This document shows, in pieces, positions 21,794 to 33,765 of a stretch of 64,000 nt of DNA (its first letter is position 1; the number at the start of each line of letters is the position of its first letter). A model generated the notes under the pieces. That model saw nothing but the letters and a program-made list of their open reading frames with translations, was not told the origin of the DNA and ran no database searches. Source of the DNA: Antilocapra americana (taxonomy: Eukaryota > Chordata > Mammalia > Artiodactyla > Antilocapridae); assembly GCA_007570785.1 (NCBI GenBank), contig ML660774.1:517309-581308 (forward strand), in the 5' to 3' direction. The position numbers were made by a program, and so were the translations under genes.

Positions 21794-23344
21794 CTCCAGC
21801 TCAAAATGTCAAAAATGCTGTCATTGAGAAACCTCAAGATAGAGTGAAATGGGGCCGCTTGGGTGTCAGGATGAGGCCAAAGGAGAAACACACAGAACTT
21901 GATGACAGGGGCTACTAATATAAAGTAGAGATACATCCTACTCACATAGAGGAACAAAGATGACTATCTTTTGGAACACTGATAGCAGGACTATCAACAC
22001 AGTGGTGGGTGGCATCATGCTTCAACTTGGAAGGCAATGACCACAGATGGACATGAGCTTATCTAAGTGTGCCTCAAGTGAGTGTCCCTAGGGCGTTTTG
22101 TGATTACGCACATCCCGGCTCATTTGTTTCTAATTGCAGAAAAGACCATGCTCTGTTATATCACTAAGGTGAAGATCATCAAATTTTACAGGAAATAATT
22201 TCACAAGATGCTTTATAAAAGTAATCTCTACTTTTTGGCACCCAAGTCTATCAAGCATTGGTGAGGCAAGCAGGAAACCTAATGAAAATAATACAAGGAA
22301 ATCTTTTCATCAACACCCATCCCTAACATCTTGTCTCAGCTATCAGGTCATTGTTTTTGCTTCTCTAGGTGGAATCTGCATGAGTAGCCAACATAGGAAG
22401 CTCTGATTTTAAACACAGCTAAGTAGTCATTTTAACCACATGACCAAAGCCAGTTAAATGGTGCCAACCCTGCCTGAGTTAAGATGTAGTGGTTTGTAAG
22501 TGTGTTTAGATAATATTTCTCTATCTTTCATGTGCAAGCACATACACAAACACACTTAGAGATGCTGGGATGGGGCTTTCAGTGTTTGTTGGAGCTATTT
22601 ACTTTTTTTCCCTAAAGGAACATGCACAACAAATATATGAGTCTAAATATCTTTGCTTTATTGGCAAGGTTACAATGGAATTCATTTGGTGTTTTGCAAT
22701 GACTCCCTGTGTCTCTTACTGTGAGTAAAAAATAAACATTTTGTAACGTTATAATTGCCTTATTTTATCTGTAAAGAGGGTTAGAGATGAAAATGACTTT
22801 CTACTATGCTCTCTAAAATATTGTGGTGAAGTTAATAGAACCCTGAGATAAAGGATGAACCTCAGGATGTAAACCTCAGCAGGGTGTATTTGTTGAGGTG
22901 AACAGAGCTGCATGTGAAGGCGGGGACAGGGGACAGGGTGGGAACAGGATATCCTCCTTATCAAACATTAGACATTGCTTCCCTCATCACCAACACAGCA
23001 GAGTTACACAAAGTGTCCTGGCTCAAACCCTTGGAGGATCAGAAACTGAACCCACCCTTCCATTAGGTTCAAAGTGGAATGATCACACAAGGAAACTTGC
23101 AATGTCCTGTCTAGAGAATGGGGCCAGATAATGAGGATTTAAAACATGGCCTGGTGGCACGGGGAATAGGTTAACTACTTCTGCAAGGTGCAAAGGAAAC
23201 ATAAGTGATCTAAACGCTGGAAGAAAATAAAGCTTGTTCACGGGATTGTTTATATTAGAATGGACTCCGTCCTTTCTAACTCTTCAGGTAGAATTTCAAT
23301 CTTGCTTCCTTGGATAGAAAAGTTCAGAATATGAGCAGAATCTT
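21794..23344. other. Unassigned stretch
   Basis: About 1.5 kb with no recognised gene or repeat. 22840-23130 is somewhat richer in G+C, with overlapping short frames on both strands. Confidence 0.5.
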
Positions 23345-23520
23345 ACTGATGCTTTGATGCTTGGTAGGAGGTCAACAAATAATTACATTAAAAAAAATAA
23401 TTGAATAAGCACCTATGTTATGTCAGGCACTGGCTAGGAGATATAAAAATACAACAAAATAAGGATGTGGTTCCTGACCTCCAAGAATTTAAAATGGAGT
23501 TTAAGATGATAGATCCACTT
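23345..23520 (+). mobile_element. Ancient L2/MIR3-like remnant
   Basis: It contains 'ttgaataagcacctatgttatgtcaggcactggctaggagatataaaaatacaac' followed by 'gttcctgacctccaagaattt', the phrase order common to old mammalian L2-type ends. The family name is uncertain. Confidence 0.45.
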
Positions 23521-23744
23521 ATTATAATTTGTAGTGGCTGGCAAATGTGGACCACTGTCTATTTTTGTAAATAAAAGCGTTACTGGAAAACAGTCATGCC
23601 CATTCACTTGTATTTTATCCATTAGTATTTTCACATTACAGCAGTAGAATTAAATAGTCGTAACAGAGACCATATGGCTGTCAAAGTCTAAAATATATAC
23701 TCTCTGCTCCTTTATATGAAAAGTTTGCTGAATCCTGGCCTATA
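23521..23744. mobile_element. hAT-Charlie-type non-autonomous DNA transposon (MER class)
   Basis: The segment 'ggcaaatgtggaccactgtc', 'tttttgtaaataaaagcgttactggaa', 'cagtcatgcccattcacttg', 'cgtaacagagaccatatggc' and the terminus 'aaaagtttgctgaatcctg' follow in the order of a well-known mammalian hAT-type MER repeat. The left terminus is degraded. Confidence 0.6.
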
Positions 23745-23854
23745 ATGTCATATACATGAAAATAAACACTTTATAAATTTTCTTGAAGTTATGTCTCACT
23801 ATTGTCCATTCAGATAACTACCCTATTATCCCTTGTAGGTAATAAGACTGCAGT

Positions 23855-23965
23855 TTAAAAGATTAAATATTTTAAGTTCTCCATGCTACCCAAGCAACAA
23901 GTTGCTGATCTTGAACTTGAAACCAGGCAGTCTGATCTTACAGCCCATGCTCTTTACTGACTTAC
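23855..23965 (+). mobile_element. MIR SINE fragment (3' half)
   Basis: It shows 'acttgaaaccaggcagtctgatcttacagcccatgctctttac', the typical MIR 3' end, preceded by a diverged core. Confidence 0.65.
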
Positions 23966-24454
23966 TCTATAGACATAGTTATACACATCCAATAGGAACA
24001 GGTATATCTTTCATAATATTCATATCAAAATGTATGAGAAATTAATTTTGTTTATTTTTCTGTAACAACTAAATGCCATGTATTTCTTTTTCCTTGCTGG
24101 CAGAATTTTATTTGATTTTTGTCGGTTCACAATGTTCCCTCTTCTTCCTTCAAAGAGCTGAGCTCTGCTATGGCAGATTGATGGCCAGAATGGTTTTATT
24201 CTTCACACTTGCGATGTCCATGCCCTTTGTCACATAACTTTGCAGGGCATTCTACAAAGTACTTTGACTTCAAAGAGATTTCTGTAACAGTATGCCCCAG
24301 TTGCCAAAGAGCTGGCTAAATAAAAACTCACAAGAAAGAACCAATGGAACTTCTTATAGCTACATAGATGAAAAATAGTCATGAAGCAATATCTTCAGGA
24401 CTACTGGATTGGTTTTATTTAGCCAGATCATAACTCAATCATGTATTTAGGAAT
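23966..24454. other. Unassigned stretch
   Basis: Nothing is recognised in this AT-rich section. Confidence 0.5.
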
Positions 24455-25110
24455 TTTGCTTCCAATCATGGTGGAGTAACTGGTAGAGGATTTGCCCTCT
24501 CATCATAAGTTATTAGAGAAATAGAGAAACATAGAAAAAAACCTGTTTTTAGATGTTGGACAATAGGCAGCACGGGACTGTGATTCCTGACAACACAGGA
24601 ACACATCAGATGAGTCCTATAATTGCTCCTTTCTGCTGAAAAGCACTTGTCTGCAGGAAAACAAAACTCTACACTCTAAAGGAAAACAAACAAAGCATAT
24701 TCAGCATCATTTTATTAATGCTATCTACCACTCAACAAAAAAATTTCCAAGAAGAAAAATTTTGCAATTAAAAATGGGAAAAAGAGAAATACGAATCATA
24801 ACCTGTAGAACTAATGAACCAGTAGAAATAGGTCTGGAGATGACAGTGAAAACAAGGGCTTTAAAACGGTTACACATATGCTCATGGGTTTAGAGAAAAG
24901 TGTGATCCAAATAATAGGAAAAGTGGGATATACATTTTTTGTAAAAATGGAAATCTGGAAAAGAAAAGTGCAACATTTAACATGAAATTTAAAATGGATG
25001 GGCTTAATAAAAGACTGGTCATTGAGGGCGAAATAACTCGTGAAACCAAAGATATTTTTTTCATAAGTTGCCTTTGGTAATAGGAATGAGGAAAATAGTG
25101 GTGGACAGAA
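24455..25110 (+). mobile_element. Ancient L1 (L1M-like) 5' UTR/ORF1-upstream remnant
   Basis: It starts 'ccaatcatggtggagtaactgg', a style seen at L1M 5' ends, and later has 'gaaaacaagggctttaaaacggttacacatatgctcatgggtttagagaaaa', resembling old L1 leader sequence. It is strongly diverged; both the assignment and the borders are approximate. Confidence 0.4.
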
Positions 25111-25664
25111 TAAATATCCATGCCCTCCTGGCTTATTTAACACAGAAAAGAAGTAATAAAAATAAGAGTATCACCAAAGCATCATCAATGTAAACAGCAT
25201 ATGCATCATTAATACATTGATGCTAAAAGATATAAAAGGAAAACTTGGACTAGATTTGTAGAGGGAGTGTGTAGAGTGATGGTAGAAAAGACATTACTCA
25301 AGGATAGCTAACCTGAAGTTTCAAAATTAATTTATTATGGCAGTTTCATTTGAATTCTCTGTTACTCAAACCATTGTTTAATGATTTTGTAGCTCAAAAT
25401 AATTTTGGCTATCTTGTAAGTTGGAGAATTTAGGAGGTTCTATAGCACCTTTTTTATTTTCCATACATTGTTGTGTTCTGGTACTATTTCCTGGGGAAAT
25501 TTCTGGCTTTGTCTTTGGACATCCACGCGCTTACATTACTATGGAAGATCATTCCCACTCCACTATGCGGACAGATGGGAAGTGACAAAGTTTACAGTTG
25601 AGCCCATGGCTTCTCTTCCTATATGGGTCTAAATGTAATCATCATGTAGACTTCACATTAGCTA
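25111..25664. other. Unassigned stretch
   Basis: No gene or clear repeat; possibly more decayed L1. Confidence 0.5.
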
Positions 25665-25875
25665 TAGTTTATTGAGCATTTACTATGTTCCAAGAGCAAA
25701 TGCTTTCAATATTAGCTGTCACAACATGCAGCCGAGATGGGCACTACTCTGACTTTAGTTTTAGAGATGAGGAAACTCTAAGTCACCAAGGCGAATGACT
25801 TGCTAAAGATTACTTAAATTGAGATGAAAATCATGGCCTTGTGACTTCACACTCCTAACTTTTCCATGGCACCAA
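25665..25875 (+). mobile_element. MIR SINE
   Basis: A nearly full-length ordered match: 'agtttattgagcatttactatgttcc', 'gagatgaggaaactctaag', 'atgacttgctaaagattac', 'cttgtgacttcacactcctaac', ending with 'ccatggcacc'. Confidence 0.75.
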
Positions 25876-26252
25876 GTCACAAAAATTATGGGGCAGTTTG
25901 GCTAATCTATAAACTGAATTTAATTCCCTTGCCTTCTCTCATAGTTCCTCAGCTTGTGTAGTAGTCTACAATGGTTTTAAAAAGAGTACATTGTCTTAAA
26001 TGACAAGCATGTGGCATTAAAAATCAAGGGAAGAGGGAAATGGAATGGAAAGAACAGCTTAAAGGGCTTGCTACTGGGTTTAAAAGAAAGTTATTGGATG
26101 TAGTTAAACATTTTAAAGTCTTAGTCCCTTTAATACACAAAAGGCTTGAAATTGAATTAGGAGGCTTATTCTTAGCACCAAACATGGAACCATCATCAAC
26201 ATTAGGGTTCATGTAATTTTATTAGAAATATTATTTTATGTGGTAGTGAGTA
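25876..26252. other. Unassigned stretch
   Basis: Nothing is recognised; it directly precedes the long BovB. Confidence 0.5.
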
Positions 26253-26445
26253 AATGGAGTACAGAATGAAGCAGGGCAAAGGCTAATAGAGTTTTTCCAA
26301 AAGAACACAGTGGTCATAGCAAACACCCTCTTCTAACAACACAAGAAAAGATTCTACACATGGATATCACCAGATGGTCAACACTGAAATCAGATTGATT
26401 ATATTCTTTGCAGCCAAAGATGGAGAAGCTCTATACAGTCAGCGA

Positions 26446-26475
26446 AAAAAACAAAACAAAACAAAACAAAACTGG
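26446..26475. repeat. A-rich (AAAAC)n expansion inside BovB
   Basis: Five to six units of aaaac follow ctatacagtcagcgaaaa. The inverted BovB copy has an equivalent A-rich expansion at 48080-48105, while shorter forms of this site are usual for BovB as I know the family. Confidence 0.85.
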
Positions 26476-26702
26476 GAGCTGACTATGGCTCAGATCATGA
26501 ACTCCTTATTGCCAAATTCAGACTTAAATTGAAGAAAGTAGGGAAAACCACTAGACCATTCAGGTATGACCTAAATCAAATCCCTTATGATTATATATTG
26601 GACGTGAGAAATAGATTTAAGGGACTAGATCTGATAGACAACAGAGTACCTGATGAACTATGGATGGAGGTTCCTGACATTGTACAGGAGACAGGGATTT
26701 AG

Positions 26703-27785
26703 ATGATACCCATGGAAAAGAAATGCAAAAATGCAAACTGGCTGTCTGAGGAGGCCTTACAAATAGCTGTGAAAAGAAGAGAAGTGAAAAGCAAAGGAGC
26801 TAAGGAAAGATATTCCCATCTGAATGCAGAGTTCCAAAGAATAGCAAGGCAAGATAAGAAAGCCTTCCTCAGCAATCAATGCAAAGAAATAGAGGAAAAC
26901 AACAGAATGGGAAAGACTAGAGATCTCTTCAAGAAAATTAGAGATACCAAGGGAACATTTCATGCAAAGATGAGCTTGATAAAGGACATAAATGGTATGG
27001 ACCTAAAAGAAGCAGAAGATATTAAGAAGAGGTGGCAAGAATACACAGAAGAACTGTACAAAAAAGATCTTCATGACCCAGATAATCACGAAAGTATGAT
27101 CACTCACCTAGAGCCAGACGTCCTGGAATGTGAAGTCAAGTGGACCTTAGGAAGCATCACTACTAACGAAGCTAGAGGAGGTGATAGAATTCCAGTTGAG
27201 CTCTTTCAAATCCTAAAAGATGATGCTGTGAAAGTGCTGCACTCAATATGTCAGCAAATTTGGAAAACTCAGCAATGGCCACACACCTGGAAAAGGCCAG
27301 TTTTCATTCTAATCTCTAAGAAAGGCAATGCCAAAGAATGCTCCAACTACCACACAATTGCACTCATCTCACACACTAGTAAAGTAATGCTTAAAATTCT
27401 CCAAGCCAGGCTTCAACAGTACATGAACAGTGAACTTCCAGATGTTCAAGCTGGTTTTAGAAAAGGCAGAGGAACCATAGATCAAATTGCCAACATCCAT
27501 TGGATCATAGAAAAAGCAAGAGAGTCCCAGAAAAACATCTCTTTCTGTTTTATTGACTATGCCAAAGCCTTTGACCATGTGGATAACCACAAACTGTGGA
27601 AAATTCTTAAAGGGATGGGCATACCAGACCACCTGACCTGTCTCTTGAGAAATCTGCATGCAAGTCAGGAAGCAACAGTTAGAACTGGACATGGAACAGC
27701 AGACTGGTTCCAAACAGGCAAGGAGTACGTCAAGGCTGTATATTGTCACCCTGCTTATTTAACTTACGTGCATAGTACATCCTGA
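26703..27785 (+). pseudogene. BovB reverse transcriptase ORF remnant (360 aa)
   Basis: The open frame spans the linker and the first half of the RT domain. Visible motifs in order: the basic linker (KKCKNANWLSEEAL, residues about 5-18), KAFLSNQCKEIEENN (about 54-68), ARGGDRIPVELFQ (about 157-169), ALISHTSKVMLKILQARLQQY (RT block 2, about 221-241), AGFRKGRGTIDQI (about 251-263) and CFIDYAKAFDHVDN (RT block A with the catalytic Asp of FIDYAKAFD, about 286-299). A one-base change near 27720 shifts the frame before the RQGCILSP-type block, so the YADD motif (NLRYADDTT, about 27844-27870) lies in another frame. The start is an internal Met created by the stop at about 26701. It belongs to a dead retrotransposon, not to a host gene. 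Confidence 0.92.
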
Positions 27786-28003
27786 GAAACGCTGAGCTGG
27801 AAGAAGCACAAGCTGGAATCAAGATTGCTGGAAGAAATATCAATAACCTCAGATATGCAGATGACACCACCTATATGGCAGAAAGGGAAGAAGAACTAAA
27901 GAGCCTCTTGATGAAGGTGAAAAAGGAGAGGGAAAAAGTTGGCTTAAAACTCAACATTCAGAAAAATAAGACCATGGTATCTGGTCCCATCACTTCATGG
28001 CAA

Positions 28004-28103
28004 NNNNNNNNNNNNNNNNNNNNNNNNNNNNNNNNNNNNNNNNNNNNNNNNNNNNNNNNNNNNNNNNNNNNNNNNNNNNNNNNNNNNNNNNNNNNNNNNN
28101 NNN
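28004..28103. other. Assembly gap (100 N)
   Basis: Exactly 100 N. The 25 bases before the gap (atctggtcccatcacttcatggcaa) recur immediately after it with one t/c difference, so the two contig ends overlap. The gap may represent no missing sequence, or a local duplication. Confidence 0.98.
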
Positions 28104-28768
28104 ATCTGGCCCCATCACTTCATGGCAAAAAGATGGGGAAACAGTGGAAATGGTGACAGACTATTTTGGGGGGGGCTCCAAAATCACTGCAGATGGTGGT
28201 TGCAGCCATGAAATTAAAAGACGCTTACTCCTTGGAAGGAAAGTTATGACCAACCTAGACAGCATATTTAAAAGCAGAGACATTGCTTTGCTGACAAAGA
28301 TCCATCTAGTCAAGGCTGTGGTTTTTCCAGTAGTCCTGTATGGATGTGAGAGTTAGACTATAAAGAAAGCTGAGCCCTGAAGAACAGCTACTTTTGAACT
28401 GTGGTGTTGGAGAAGACTCTTGAGAGTCCCTTGGACTGCAAGGAGATCCAACCAGTCAATCCTAAAAGAAATCAGTCCTGAATATTCATTGGAAGGACTG
28501 ATGTTGAAGCTGAAGTTCCAATACTCTGGCCACCTAATGCAAAGAACTGACTCATTTGAAAAGACCCTGATGCTGGGAAAGATTGAAGGCGGGAGGAGAA
28601 GGGAACGACAGAGGATGAGATGGCTGGATGGCATCACCGATGGTTGGATGGACATGAATTTGAGTAAACTCCAGGAGTTGGTGATGGCCAGGGAGGCCTG
28701 GCGTGCTGCAGTTCATGGGGTTGCAAAGAATCGGACACGACTGAGCCACTGAACTGAACTGAGTGAGT

Positions 28769-29284
28769 AAAAATGAAAAGTGATGATGAAACAGATCGAC
28801 TAGAAATCTGTCCTAAAATCTCCAGAATTTTCCCTAAACATACTGTTTTAGTCTAGTTTTTATTAATTCAGCAAGCCACTATTTAGCCTCCCAATTTTTG
28901 CTGGTGGTGGATAACAAAGAATCATAATATAACAAAGCTTTCTAATTTATGTGTTGCTGTTACTATTATCTAATGCTTATTTGGTCCCCAGACAAGCCAG
29001 CCTGCTATGGATGGCATATCTTTCATGGGATATGTTTCTCTGTAAGGAAAGTCGTGAAGAATTTGGTGACTTTTCTGTACTTGGTTCGCTTTTGGTTTTT
29101 TTCTCACATGAGATAAGCTTTCTGAAGCTTGATATGAAATCTCTGCTTTGAATTCTGAAATGGTTCCACTAGGTCTGCACAGATCATCTGGCTGATAAAT
29201 TGCAAATCATATGGATTATTTATCAATTGTGGTTTTTTCCTTTGAAATGAGTAGGCTAGAATCAGCAGAAAATTAACAAAAATA
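28769..29284. other. Unassigned stretch
   Basis: AT-rich; no gene or repeat recognised. Confidence 0.5.
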
Positions 29285-29760
29285 TAATGTATGCACAGGT
29301 TATTGCAGCATTGTTTGTAACATCAAAATATAAGAAACAACCCAGATAGCTACCATTTATAGGAATGGTTGCATAAATTATGAGGCATCCACACAGGGTT
29401 GTGGATACAGTTGTAAAATAGAATGAAGAATATCCTTATGCATTGTGATATGTTATCCCAGGATGTTTCTTAAATGAAAAAAAAAGCAAAGTTCATAGTA
29501 GTGTTTATGATACAAACAATTTTTGTATGTGCTTATATATTTGTGTAAGCTTGTGAGTGTGTATGCTTATTTATATTTTCAGACAGAAACAATGGGAGGT
29601 TAATTCAAAAACTAATGAAAATATTCACCTATCTGGAGAGAAAGGATATAGGAGGAAGTAGGCTTGGAAGATAATGTAGTCTGAACATTTTAATTTTTAT
29701 TTTGACTTTAGAAAGATGCAATGTCTTACAAAGTAATAAAACCAAAGAGAAATAAACAGT
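29285..29760 (+). mobile_element. Ancient L1 3' region (L1M-like)
   Basis: The phrases 'gcacaggttattgcagcattgtttgtaac', 'caacccagatagctaccatt', 'aggaatggttgcataaattatg' and 'atgaagaatatcc' match, in order, the part of L1 around the ORF2 stop and early 3' UTR, at high divergence. Confidence 0.65.
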
Positions 29761-30403
29761 TGTTCTTCCACACCAAGTGAATCCAAAACTAAAAAAAATG
29801 TTAGTTGGAAACGAATCTTAATAATCATATGGCAATAAAGTGCTAAACAGTGCGGACAGTTAGATAGATGAGCCAATTTATTTTTATTGAGAAGAATTAT
29901 CAGAGGAGAAAGTTAGCCTTTTCTCCATATGTCATTAAATTCTAAATCAATTACTGAGGTTTTGATATTTGCCGTGAACAAGATCTAATATTGCAAAATG
30001 TCTTCTTGTCCTCTGGGTACAGAGAGAAACTCACAACACATGGAAATTAGACCAAATAGTCACTGGATGATCAAAGTGGAGTGGGGAGGGGTCCCTATTT
30101 CTGCCTCTCTCCCCTCCACTGACCTCTCAAGTTTCTTGCCTGTCAGGGTTATAGAATCCATTGTTTCATCTGATTTCACAGGTCTGTAAGAAGGCTGACC
30201 TTGGCAGGTTTCCCCTTTGTCTGATGGTGCGCCTATTAGTTCATGGCTGTTGTGTACTAGGAGGCGGGGGTCCTTGCGATTTGTTTCCAGATGGGTTGAT
30301 TCCTGATCTTCTTGGGATTTGGAGAGTGATTCCTGATTGTCCAAACTTTCCTTCTAGACTTAGGCTGCATATAGAAACAATTATCAGCATAACTGTTTTA
30401 AAT
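29761..30403. other. Unassigned stretch
   Basis: No recognised gene or repeat. A G-rich segment lies at 30075-30100. Confidence 0.5.
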
Positions 30404-30483
30404 GGGCTTGTCATTTTTTTATCACAGTGTTTTTTAATTTTAATTTTTTTTAAATTAGAGGATAATTACAATGTTGTGTTTAG

Positions 30484-31682
30484 TTCAGTTCAGTTACTCA
30501 GTCATCTCCAACTCTTTGCGACCCCATGAATCGCAGCACGCCAGGCCTCCCTGTCCATCACCAACTCCCAGAGTTTACTCAAACACATGTCCATTGAGTC
30601 GGTGATGCCACCCAGCCATCTCATCCTCTGTCTTCCCCTTCTCCTCCTGCCCCTAATTCTTCCTAGCACTAGGGTCTTTTCCAATGAGTCAACTCTTTGC
30701 ATCAGGTGGCCAAAGTATTAGAGTTTCAGCTTCAACATCAGTCCTTGCATTGAACACCCAGGACTGATCTCCTTTAGAATGGACTGGTTGGATCTCCCTG
30801 CAGTCCAAGGGACTCTCAAGAGTCTTCTCTAACAACACTACACTTCAAAAGCATCAATGCTTCGGTGCTCAGCTTTCTTCACCGTCCAGCTCTCACATCT
30901 ATACATGACCACTGGAAAAACCATAGCCTTGACTAGATGAACCTTCGTTGGCAAAGTAATGTCTCTGCTTTTCAATATGCTATCTAGGTTGGTCATAACT
31001 TTCCTCCAAGGAGTAAGCGTCTTTTAATTTCATGGCTGCAATCACCATCTGCAGTGATTTTGGAGCCCCCAAAAATAAAGTCAGCCACTGTTTTCCCATC
31101 TATTTGCCATGAAGCAATGGGACCAGATGCCATGATCTTAGTTTTCTGAATGTTGAGCCTTAAGCCAATTTTTTCACTCTCTTCTTTCACTTTCATCAAG
31201 AGGCTTTTTGTTTCCTCTTCCCTTTCTGCCATAAGGGTGGTGGTATCTGCATATCTGAAGTTACTGATGTTTTTCCCGGCAATCTTAATTCCAGCTTGTG
31301 CTTCCTCCAGCCCAGTGTTTCTCATGATGTACTCTGCATATAAGTTAAATAAGCAGGGTGACAATATACAGCCTTGATGTACTCCTTACCTGTTTGGAAC
31401 CAGTCTGTTGTTCCATATCCAGTTCTAACTGTTGCTTCCTGACCTGCATACAGGTTTCTCAAGAGACAGGTCAGGTGGTCTGGTATTCCCATCTCTTTCA
31501 GAATTTCCCACAGTTTACTGTGATCCACACAGTCAAAGGCTTTGGCATTGTCGATAAAGCAGAAATAGATGTTTTTCTGAAACTCTCTTGCTTTTTTGAT
31601 GATCCAGCAGATGTTGTCAATTTGATCTCTGGTTCCTCTGCCTTTTCTAAAACCGGCCTGAACATCTGGAAGTTCACGGTTC
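30484..31682 (-). mobile_element. BovB LINE 3' 1.2 kb nested in L1
   Basis: The 3' end (ttcagttcagttactcag) is at the left. The copy runs back through the MYRCESWT-type C-terminus, the RT palm and block A region to the ELPDV segment (aacatctggaagttc). The junctions carry a degenerate direct repeat: atgttgtgtttag at 30471-30483 and atgtcgtgttag at 31683-31694. Open frames at 30993-31364 and 31322-31684 overlap in different frames. In the first the palm reads YADTT instead of YADDTT, so one catalytic Asp is missing. Confidence 0.93.
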
Positions 31683-31795
31683 ATGTCGTGTTAGTTTCTG
31701 CCATACGACACGAATCAGCTGTAAGTATATGTCTGTCTGCTCTTTCTTGAGCCTCCCTCCCACCCCCTCCACTTCACCCCTCAAGTTCATCACAA

Positions 31796-32064
31796 GACCT
31801 GTATGCAGAAAACTGTAAGGCACTCATGGAAGAAATCAAAGATGACACAAACAGATGGAGAGACATACCATGTTTTTGGATTGGAAGAATCAATATTGTC
31901 AAAATGACTATACTGCCCAAAGCAATCTACAGATTCAGTGCAGTCCCTGTCAAATTACTAATGGCATTTTAAATAGAGCAAGAACAAAAAATTTTATAAT
32001 TTGTATGGAAACACAAAAGACCCCAAATAGCCAAAACAATCTTGAGAGTGAAGTAAGTCAGAAA
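31796..32064 (+). mobile_element. Inverted segment of the L1 insertion (ORF2 piece)
   Basis: It is plus-strand ORF2 sequence (gcagaaaactgtaaggcac ... atggagagacataccatg ... caaaacaatcttgag). The sequence then jumps directly to gagtgaagtaagtcagaaag, which in full L1 copies lies about 1.2 kb further downstream (compare 51781 with 52951). So there is an internal deletion with a short GAGA overlap at the junction. Confidence 0.85.
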
Positions 32065-32078
32065 GGGTTTGTCATTTT

Positions 32079-33654
32079 AATTGTTACAGATTGTTCGAGT
32101 GAGTGACAAAACAAGAAATGAAACAGAGAAAATATTGACTAGAAGCAGAACAAAAGACAATGATGATATTTTAAATTGAATGGATTATGTAGTTGTGAGC
32201 AGCTGCAAGAGTTGCAGAAGAGTTGTTGGTGATTTAAAGGAAGTGAACTGCTCCAAAGACAGCTGTGTCAGAAACAAACATGCTACATAAATTGATCTGC
32301 TGGAAGGATGCAACTCGGAGAATCAATCACCTTAGTATACAAACCTAGTTTTCTTTTACTTATTTCATAAAGTGAAATAAAACTCCAGAAAAATTTCTTG
32401 GGAGATTTCTGAATGAAATTGACTAGAAATTGGACTGTTCCTTATGAAAATATAGATGCTGCCATATTTTAAGAATTTTTAGTTGATTTTTCCCCAAGAT
32501 AAACAGCAACTGTTCTTTTGATGCATTATCTTCTTTATAATGAAAGAACTTTGAATCTAGTTATACTTAGAAAATGGCCACAAAATGTTAAGTGCCATAC
32601 TGCCTCTCTTTTCATTAACTTAGGAGAGTTTAAAATTTTTGTTTTAAAAACTCAAAAGTAAATTAACAGGTTTTAATCAGTTTATTTGGTCTAAATGTGG
32701 GAATAAATAAAAAACATTTGGAACCAAAATGATCCTGATAGTGTTTGTTATTTTTAAAATGCTGCAAAGCAACCCAGCAAACAGGTTTGAAATTTGAAAA
32801 TCCCTGGAGTCTCCCAAAATGTTTACACATTCTTTCATCAGAATACAGAAACAGAGGAGTAGACAGGCTCACAGTTCAAATTAAACTTGACTTCTCAAAC
32901 ACCCAATACCCAACTCTGTGTTTCAGTGTAGTATAAAAATCTGATCAAGGGAAAAATTAATACAGTTTATGAAAAATATTGAGTGTTTTTTTTCCTGATG
33001 TACTTAATTAGTGGTATTCTGTTTATGTGAAATAGTTCAAAAACTTTTATTATCATGTTGTTACTTCTGGTATCAATTATCTTTCTTTGAATGTGGGGAT
33101 TCAGAATGCTTATCATTTCCCATAAATCTCTTAATCCATTCCTAATCCCAGAGATTTATCCATAAGGACTAAACACTGGTTTGGTAAATATTCTACTCCT
33201 CTTATCATCTGAAGGAAGTGGACAAAGATAGCAACCCCAAGCATTCCAAGAGCATTGAATCCAGTGGGAGAGGACTCTCTAATCCTTTTGTTAATTTTTT
33301 ATTATCACGAAGCAGTAAGCTCTAATGTATAACAGGTTTAAAACCTCAAAACAAAAAAATTCCAAAACTATCTAGAAGAGATGCTGGCAGTAAGGACCAA
33401 GTGGGAGATCATGCCCTGTGAAACGAGCTGCACAAGCAGGCCAGGTGACAGAGCCGATTTAGTCTCGGAGGAAGGCCTCCTGTCTCCGGCAGACTGAACT
33501 GCAATATGGAACTCGCAGAAGTCTAAGAATCAAACCAGAACATTCGCCATGAAGAACAGAATCCTGACTCTGATGTACTAGGCTCCCTTGGCGTATCAAC
33601 CAGAGGACAGTCACGGGTGGGCTCAGATGCCAGCCTGCTGGGTGGATTGTCTCC
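32079..33654. other. Unassigned AT-rich stretch
   Basis: About 1.6 kb with no recognised gene or repeat. Confidence 0.5.
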
Positions 33655-33765
33655 TTTCCTGCTTGGTGACCTTGGGCAAGTGAACTGGCCACTCAGATCG
33701 TTGTTTTCCTCCTCTGTAGCCCCTCCTTCACAGGTTTATGGGAGGATTTAGTGATTTAAGTTCAC

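Larger units (their letters stand above)
26253..28768 (+). mobile_element. Long BovB LINE (partial endonuclease, RT, 3' end)
   Basis: The second longest BovB in the window. It starts in the middle of the endonuclease region (ggagtacagaatgaagcagg) and includes a (AAAAC)n-type expansion at 26446-26475. It continues through the GSDH-type end of the endonuclease, the linker and the RT domain, and ends with actgaactgaactgag. A 100-N assembly gap lies at 28004-28103. Over 26253-27665 it is nearly identical to the inverted copy at 46917-48292. It is non-functional: a K-to-stop change at about 26701, a frameshift near 27720 and a stop at 28355 are visible. Confidence 0.95.
30418..32064 (-). mobile_element. 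L1 insertion with inverted 5' part, hosting a BovB
   Basis: The T-rich run at 30418-30455 is the inverted poly-A. It is followed by inverted L1 3' UTR (acaatgttgtgttt at 30469-30482, resuming at 31683 with tcgtgttagtttctgcc, to about 31795). From about 31796 to 32064 the L1 sequence switches to the plus orientation. The whole is bracketed by a 14-bp near-perfect direct repeat, gggcttgtcatttt (30404-30417) and gggtttgtcatttt (32065-32078). A BovB occupies 30484-31682. Confidence 0.85.

Noticed and set aside
26703..27785. 360-residue open frame as a host protein-coding gene
   Set aside because: It encodes the linker and RT domain of BovB, is flanked by the rest of the element, begins right after a nonsense change and ends in a frameshift.
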